The position numbers were made by a program, and so were the translations under genes. This document shows, in pieces, positions 5,541 through 8,171 of a stretch of DNA of 8,171 bases (positions within the stretch are counted from its first letter, which is position 1; every line of letters begins with the position of its first letter). Source of the DNA: UBA8516 sp964434855 (GTDB taxonomy: Archaea; Thermoproteota; Nitrososphaeria; Nitrososphaerales; Nitrosopumilaceae); contig CAYSWR010000037.1 of the NCBI GenBank assembly GCA_964434855.1, positions 1-8,171 on the forward strand. Reading direction: 5' to 3'. Under the pieces are notes generated by a model that was not told where the DNA came from, made no database searches, and saw only the letters and a program-made list of their open reading frames with translations.

Positions 5541-6704
5541 TTGTTCAAGTCAAGAATAGTTTTTTCATTGATGATTATTTTACTGTGCTTTAGTACATTT
5601 ACTGTATATGCACAACAACCAAGACTTGCAACTTTTCAGGAAACTGCACAGGTAGTAATTGATCAAAAATTTCAGAATCAGACATCAACTTCTGTCTCTG
5701 TTTTAAGTACAAGCAATCAAGAGTTTCGTGTTCCAATAGAGCTTGATCAAAAAATTCACAATATGAAAAATGTTACAGCCGTTGTAATAACAAATGAAGA
5801 CAAGTGCGTACTAGGAGTAATTGACAAGACATGTGTTTTGATAAATATTTCCAGAGATGAATTTACTGGAGGCATTACTGAAGCGCAGGATAAAGGAAAA
5901 GAAATTGGTAATGCGTTAATTAATAACATTAATAAGGCATTTAACATAGATGCAAAATTTCATTCAGTTTTCATTCATGTTGATGACAAGATAAACAAAG
6001 AATTGGAAACGACAGGAGTAATTTCTGGTCGTGGGACAGTATCGGCAGTCTATACATTTTCAAGATATGATACATCATTTCTTTATGAACGGCTATCCAC
6101 TCTTTTAATTCCAAATGAAATAAGAAATTCAGGTGGATTTTTAGATGTTGCAAAAAAAATGGCAGATGACCCAGCGTCTTCTATAACTTTTTCAATCATA
6201 CCTAAGACAGCTACCTCTCTTTTTCATCTTCAAGTATCACGTGATCAAAAAATAACAGATAGTATAACATCAATAGATACTTTGAAATTTTTTGGAGTAG
6301 AAAAACTTGAAAGATCAGGTTATTTCAGTTCTGGATTTTTTCCACTTAATTCACTTGTTCAGGTAGTAGTTTTATCCAAAGACCCAATGAAGATAACCAG
6401 TCATGGAAGCCAAACCATACCAACGGTTGAAAAAGACGGAGAGATGTATCCATCTGATGTTACCAAAAATGGATGGCTTTTTGATCCTGACTCTGGCGAT
6501 CAAATAATAGGGAAATATCTTTTTGGTAAAACTGTTGAAGTAACCAACCGAGATTTGGAATTTACCATAGCTGATTTGTCATCACCAATACAAACTACAA
6601 CTGGAATTCCTGCTGACAATTCACTTTACATCCTAATCGGAATAGGAATAGCAGCAGTAGTAGCAATTGTATGGTATCTAAAAAATATCAGAACTAAAAA
6701 TTAG
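5541..6704 (+). CDS. exported membrane-anchored protein of unknown function (387 aa)
   Basis: Residues 1-24 form a signal peptide (MFKSRIVFSLMIILL..., cleavage near VYA/QQ). Residues 361-380 (SLYILIGIGIAAVVAIVWYL) form one transmembrane helix followed by the basic tail KNIRTKN. The roughly 335 residues between should therefore face outside with the C-terminus in the cytoplasm. The ectodomain mixes alpha and beta segments. It has one close cysteine pair (C89 and C98), three N-glycosylation sequons (N46QT, N77VT, N102IS), a Gly-rich turn ISGRGTVSAVYTF near 161-173, and a proline/aspartate-rich part before the anchor (WLFDPDSGDQ). I recognise no catalytic motif. Start TTG at 5541 begins the signal peptide and is preceded by a TATA-like box. 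The stop shares bases with that of the convergent arginine decarboxylase gene. A Nitrososphaerota-specific surface protein is plausible; no function can be assigned. Confidence 0.85.
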   Translation: MFKSRIVFSLMIILLCFSTFTVYAQQPRLATFQETAQVVIDQKFQNQTSTSVSVLSTSNQEFRVPIELDQKIHNMKNVTAVVITNEDKCVLGVIDKTCVLINISRDEFTGGITEAQDKGKEIGNALINNINKAFNIDAKFHSVFIHVDDKINKELETTGVISGRGTVSAVYTFSRYDTSFLYERLSTLLIPNEIRNSGGFLDVAKKMADDPASSITFSIIPKTATSLFHLQVSRDQKITDSITSIDTLKFFGVEKLERSGYFSSGFFPLNSLVQVVVLSKDPMKITSHGSQTIPTVEKDGEMYPSDVTKNGWLFDPDSGDQIIGKYLFGKTVEVTNRDLEFTIADLSSPIQTTTGIPADNSLYILIGIGIAAVVAIVWYLKNIRTKN

Positions 6705-7252
6705 AGGATCAATACAGCTGTTGCAAATACAGTAGTCCAGCGTCCTTTGGGGTCGCCAACTGCACTTTGTGTTATGTTTCGTGTTTTGTATATTTCGCCA
6801 GAGATTTTCCATTGTTTTCTTTTTTCATCCCAACTCTTGTTAATATCAAATTTTATTCCAAGTGATGATGCTAACATTTGTGCGGCAATATCTTCTGCAT
6901 AATCACCAGCTTCTTTTTCTGTTTGCCCAAATGAATGATATTCTGAGAGATAGCCATATCGAATTTTATCACGTGGTTCTGCAATTCCTACAGAAGCGGC
7001 CATCAATCTATGAGGTTCATTACTTTGTTGTCTTGCATATATTGCAAAAGTGACTGCGCCAGGTCTGATTAGTTTTAGGCCCTCTGTTCTAGGAATAATT
7101 TTTGCTTCAGGCGGAAAGATACTCGAAATTAATACCAAGTTTGTACCAGCAATTCCGGCATCCCGTAATGCATATTCAAAACTTGTCAGTTGATCTTCAT
7201 GTACTCCCCTACCGCTAGTAAGGAACATTTTTTTTGCTACTAGATCTAGCAC
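6701..7252 (-). CDS. pdaD: pyruvoyl-dependent arginine decarboxylase
   Basis: 183 residues. It converts L-arginine to agmatine and CO2, the first step of archaeal polyamine synthesis. The family hallmark LISSIFPPEAKIIP is present: self-cleavage between S43 and S44 would give a beta chain of 43 residues and an alpha chain carrying the pyruvoyl group made from S44. N38, six residues before S44, and E104 in YLSEYHSFG correspond by position to the Asn and Glu active-site residues of the Methanocaldococcus jannaschii enzyme. HEDQLTSFEYALRDAGI and NEPHRLMAASVGIA are further family-like blocks. It is slightly longer than the M. jannaschii protein (about 165), mainly in the C-terminal part. The GTG start (7250-7252) is preferred over ATG at codon 9 because a good TATA-like box lies 26 nt before it. 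The 3' end meets the convergent 5541-6704 gene with shared stop bases. Putrescine-forming enzymes are not in the window. Confidence 0.92.
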   Translation of the reverse strand: MLDLVAKKMFLTSGRGVHEDQLTSFEYALRDAGIAGTNLVLISSIFPPEAKIIPRTEGLKLIRPGAVTFAIYARQQSNEPHRLMAASVGIAEPRDKIRYGYLSEYHSFGQTEKEAGDYAEDIAAQMLASSLGIKFDINKSWDEKRKQWKISGEIYKTRNITQSAVGDPKGRWTTVFATAVLIL

Positions 7253-7273
7253 GAATCCAATCTTATTTCAGGT

Positions 7274-7287
7274 CTTTAAATATTTAT
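7274..7287 (-). promoter_or_regulatory. TATA-like box for the arginine decarboxylase gene
   Basis: On the minus strand ATAAATATTTAAAG is centred about 26-28 nt before the GTG at 7252. It is one of the clearest TATA-like boxes in the window and decides the start in favour of GTG with a leaderless mRNA. Confidence 0.55.
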
Positions 7288-7297
7288 GGTTGGAGTA

Positions 7298-7311
7298 CAA
7301 AAACACAAAAA
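7298..7311 (-). terminator. oligo-T terminator after the peroxiredoxin gene
   Basis: Directly after the TAG stop, the minus strand reads TTTTTGTGTTTTTG. Two runs of five T fit archaeal intrinsic termination. The tract separates the peroxiredoxin transcript from the arginine decarboxylase promoter. Confidence 0.5.
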
Positions 7312-7770
7312 CTACTTTAGATTTTTCAAAGCTGCAACTATTTCATTGCCATGTGAATCCACATCAATTCCTCTGAAAATCTTTGCAATCTTTCCTTCCT
7401 TGTTTATGATAAAAGTGGAACGCTTTGCAAGTCCTACAAGATTTAAACCTGCATACGTTTTGCAGGCAATTTTTTTTGGATCACTAAGATGAAGATATGG
7501 AATGTTGTACTCTTCAATGAATTTTTTTTGGTCTTCTATTGTATCTACAGATATTGCAAATAATACAGCATCTGAAGCAAGGATCTGAGGATAAGCAGTA
7601 ATAGTACTTTTAGCATTCTTAAAAACCAGTTTTGAAGGGCAAGCAAACAAGTGGTTTTTTGGATAAAAACACAGCACCGTGTTTTTTTGTCCTCTAAAGG
7701 AACTTAGTTTTACCGTATTTCCATTATTGTCTTGTAATTCAAAATCTGGCGCCTCATCTTTTTCTTGCAT
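7312..7770 (-). CDS. peroxiredoxin, PrxQ/BCP-like, with variant active site
   Basis: 152 residues, the usual length for PrxQ/BCP thiol peroxidases, which reduce H2O2 and organic hydroperoxides in the cytoplasm. The AhpC/TSA-like thioredoxin fold is seen in APDFELQDNNGNTVKLSSF (7-25), the strand TVLCFYPKN (31-39), the strand VLFAISVDT (69-77) and the Arg-containing AKRSTFIINKEGKI (115-128, R117). The active site is odd. The family motif is P-x3-(T/S)-x2-C, but here it is P37-K-N-H-L41-F-A-C44, so the hydroxyl residue is Leu. C44 is followed by PSKLVF, so there is no resolving Cys five residues on. The other cysteines are C34 and C103. It may be a 1-Cys enzyme, or use C103 or an outside thiol, or have an altered role. 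ATG start at 7770 has a TATA-like box about 25 nt upstream. The redoxin fold is certain; the activity is inferred. Confidence 0.88.
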   Translation of the reverse strand: MQEKDEAPDFELQDNNGNTVKLSSFRGQKNTVLCFYPKNHLFACPSKLVFKNAKSTITAYPQILASDAVLFAISVDTIEDQKKFIEEYNIPYLHLSDPKKIACKTYAGLNLVGLAKRSTFIINKEGKIAKIFRGIDVDSHGNEIVAALKNLK

Positions 7771-7790
7771 ACAAATATTGTGGTTACAGG

Positions 7791-7800
7791 TAACTTAAGA
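7791..7800 (-). promoter_or_regulatory. TATA-like box for the peroxiredoxin gene
   Basis: On the minus strand TCTTAAGTTA is centred about 25 nt before the ATG at 7770, with no Shine-Dalgarno sequence in between. Confidence 0.4.
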
Positions 7801-7837
7801 CTATTTTCATGTCTTTACAACATTATTATTTTTCTTT

Positions 7838-8017
7838 TTATGATTTTGATTGAATATAACGAATTCCAATAAAACTTGCAAATGCCAGATTAACTGAACT
7901 CAATAATATAATTAAAGATTCGTTAAACACACTTCCCATTACTAATCCTCCTGTCCCTGTGATTAAGAGTATGATTGTCATCATTAGTTTTATTTTTCTT
8001 GGAGGAACTTGTTTCAT
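7838..8017 (-). CDS. small two-helix membrane protein (59 aa)
   Basis: Starts MKQVPPRKIKLMM and ends IRYIQSKS. Two hydrophobic stretches, about residues 11-29 (MMTIILLITGTGGLVMG) and 35-53 (LIILLSSVNLAFASFIGI), are joined by the short polar turn SVFNES. The N-terminus is basic (K2, R7, K8, K10) and the C-terminus ends with R and K, so both ends should be cytoplasmic with a hairpin in the membrane. The frame is open upstream for 48 further codons to 8161, but ATG at 8017 is preferred. A TATA-like box lies 28 nt before it, the upstream residues are not hydrophobic or patterned, and a longer gene would run across the divergent promoter and start of the ATP synthase gene. The family is not recognised. 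Its neighbours give no clear function. Confidence 0.7.
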   Translation of the reverse strand: MKQVPPRKIKLMMTIILLITGTGGLVMGSVFNESLIILLSSVNLAFASFIGIRYIQSKS

Positions 8018-8040
8018 GCACGTTGGCTCTTTTTTGATAT

Positions 8041-8050
8041 TATTAAAGAT
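8041..8050 (-). promoter_or_regulatory. TATA-like box for the 59-aa membrane protein gene
   Basis: On the minus strand ATCTTTAATA is centred about 28 nt before the ATG at 8017, supporting the short form of this gene and a leaderless mRNA. Confidence 0.45.
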
Positions 8051-8067
8051 TGACAAAAAATAACAAA

Positions 8068-8077
8068 GGTTAAATGT
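8068..8077 (+). promoter_or_regulatory. TATA-like box for the probable ATP synthase F subunit gene
   Basis: GGTTAAATGT is centred about 26 nt before the GTG at 8099. It lies about 20-25 bp from the oppositely oriented box of the membrane-protein gene, so the two promoters are back to back. Confidence 0.4.
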
Positions 8078-8098
8078 GCACATAAAAAAACGCGATCT

Positions 8099-8171
8099 GT
8101 GAAGATAGTTACTGTCGGTAGCAAAGTTTTTGTAACTAGTTTTCAGTTTGCAGGAGTACAAGGAGTAGTTG
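8099..8171 (+). CDS. atpF: probable A-type ATP synthase subunit F, N-terminal fragment
   Basis: The gene runs off the window; only 24 codons and one base are present, starting at GTG 8099-8101. The sequence MKIVTVGSKVFVTSFQFAGV resembles the start of archaeal/vacuolar ATPase F subunits, which open with MK(I/V)xVIGD and continue with FVTGFRLAGV: a first beta strand, a loop, and a helix ending in AGV. Subunit F sits in the central stalk and couples proton flow to ATP synthesis. The usual Gly-Asp after the first strand is Gly-Ser here. A TATA-like box 26 nt upstream supports the GTG start. The other ATP synthase genes would be expected beyond 8171. With so few residues the assignment is likely but not certain. 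Confidence 0.7.
   Translation, partial: MKIVTVGSKVFVTSFQFAGVQGVV

Noticed and set aside
7240..7249. Perfect palindrome CTAGATCTAG near the arginine decarboxylase start
   Set aside because: It lies inside codons 2-5 of the gene and is only 10 bp, so chance is the simplest explanation.
8018..8161. N-terminal extension of the 59-aa membrane protein to 107 aa
   Set aside because: The extension would cover the divergent promoter and the first codons of the probable ATP synthase F gene, and the TATA-like box fits the ATG at 8017.

Overview
The window looks like chromosomal DNA of an ammonia-oxidising archaeon of the Nitrososphaerota (Thaumarchaeota), probably Nitrosopumilus-like. The evidence is an AT-rich background, a tRNA with a bulge-helix-bulge type intron, a pyruvoyl-type arginine decarboxylase, and what appears to be the start of an A-type ATP synthase F subunit. 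In addition, almost every gene has a TATA-like box about 24-29 nt before its start codon and no Shine-Dalgarno sequence, which is the archaeal leaderless pattern. Six of the nine protein starts chosen here are TTG or GTG. The lineage is inferred from this combination, not from a database match.

Layout. Positions 1-91 (minus) hold tRNA-Val(CAC) with a 17-nt intron in the variable region. Positions 128-271 (minus) hold a 47-residue zinc-ribbon protein. Positions 324-3191 (minus) hold a secreted 955-residue protein: a signal peptide, six thrombospondin type 3-like calcium-binding repeats with invariant cysteine spacing, seven PKD/Ig-like repeats with a 96-residue period, and a stub of an eighth. 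A 237-bp divergent promoter region separates it from an M3-family (oligoendopeptidase F-like) metallopeptidase at 3429-5198 (plus). A GC-rich 11-bp hairpin lies just after the peptidase stop. It is followed by a 51-residue Cys-rich protein (5353-5508, plus) and a 387-residue exported, C-terminally membrane-anchored protein of unknown function (5541-6704, plus). That last gene converges on the arginine decarboxylase gene (6701-7252, minus), and their stop codons share bases. Next come a PrxQ/BCP-like peroxiredoxin with an altered active site (7312-7770, minus), a 59-residue two-helix membrane protein (7838-8017, minus), and the first 24 codons of a probable A-type ATP synthase F subunit (8099 to window end, plus).

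The genes do not form one pathway. Most appear to be single transcription units, each with its own promoter. Themes are cell-surface or extracellular proteins (324-3191 and 5541-6704), peptide turnover (M3 peptidase), polyamine synthesis (arginine to agmatine), peroxide defence and energy conservation. I saw no CRISPR array, insertion sequence, phage module or defence island. The most noteworthy items are the noncanonical tRNA intron, the very regular two-part repeat protein with its truncated last repeat, the peroxiredoxin active-site substitution, and the hairpin/possible small RNA after the peptidase gene.
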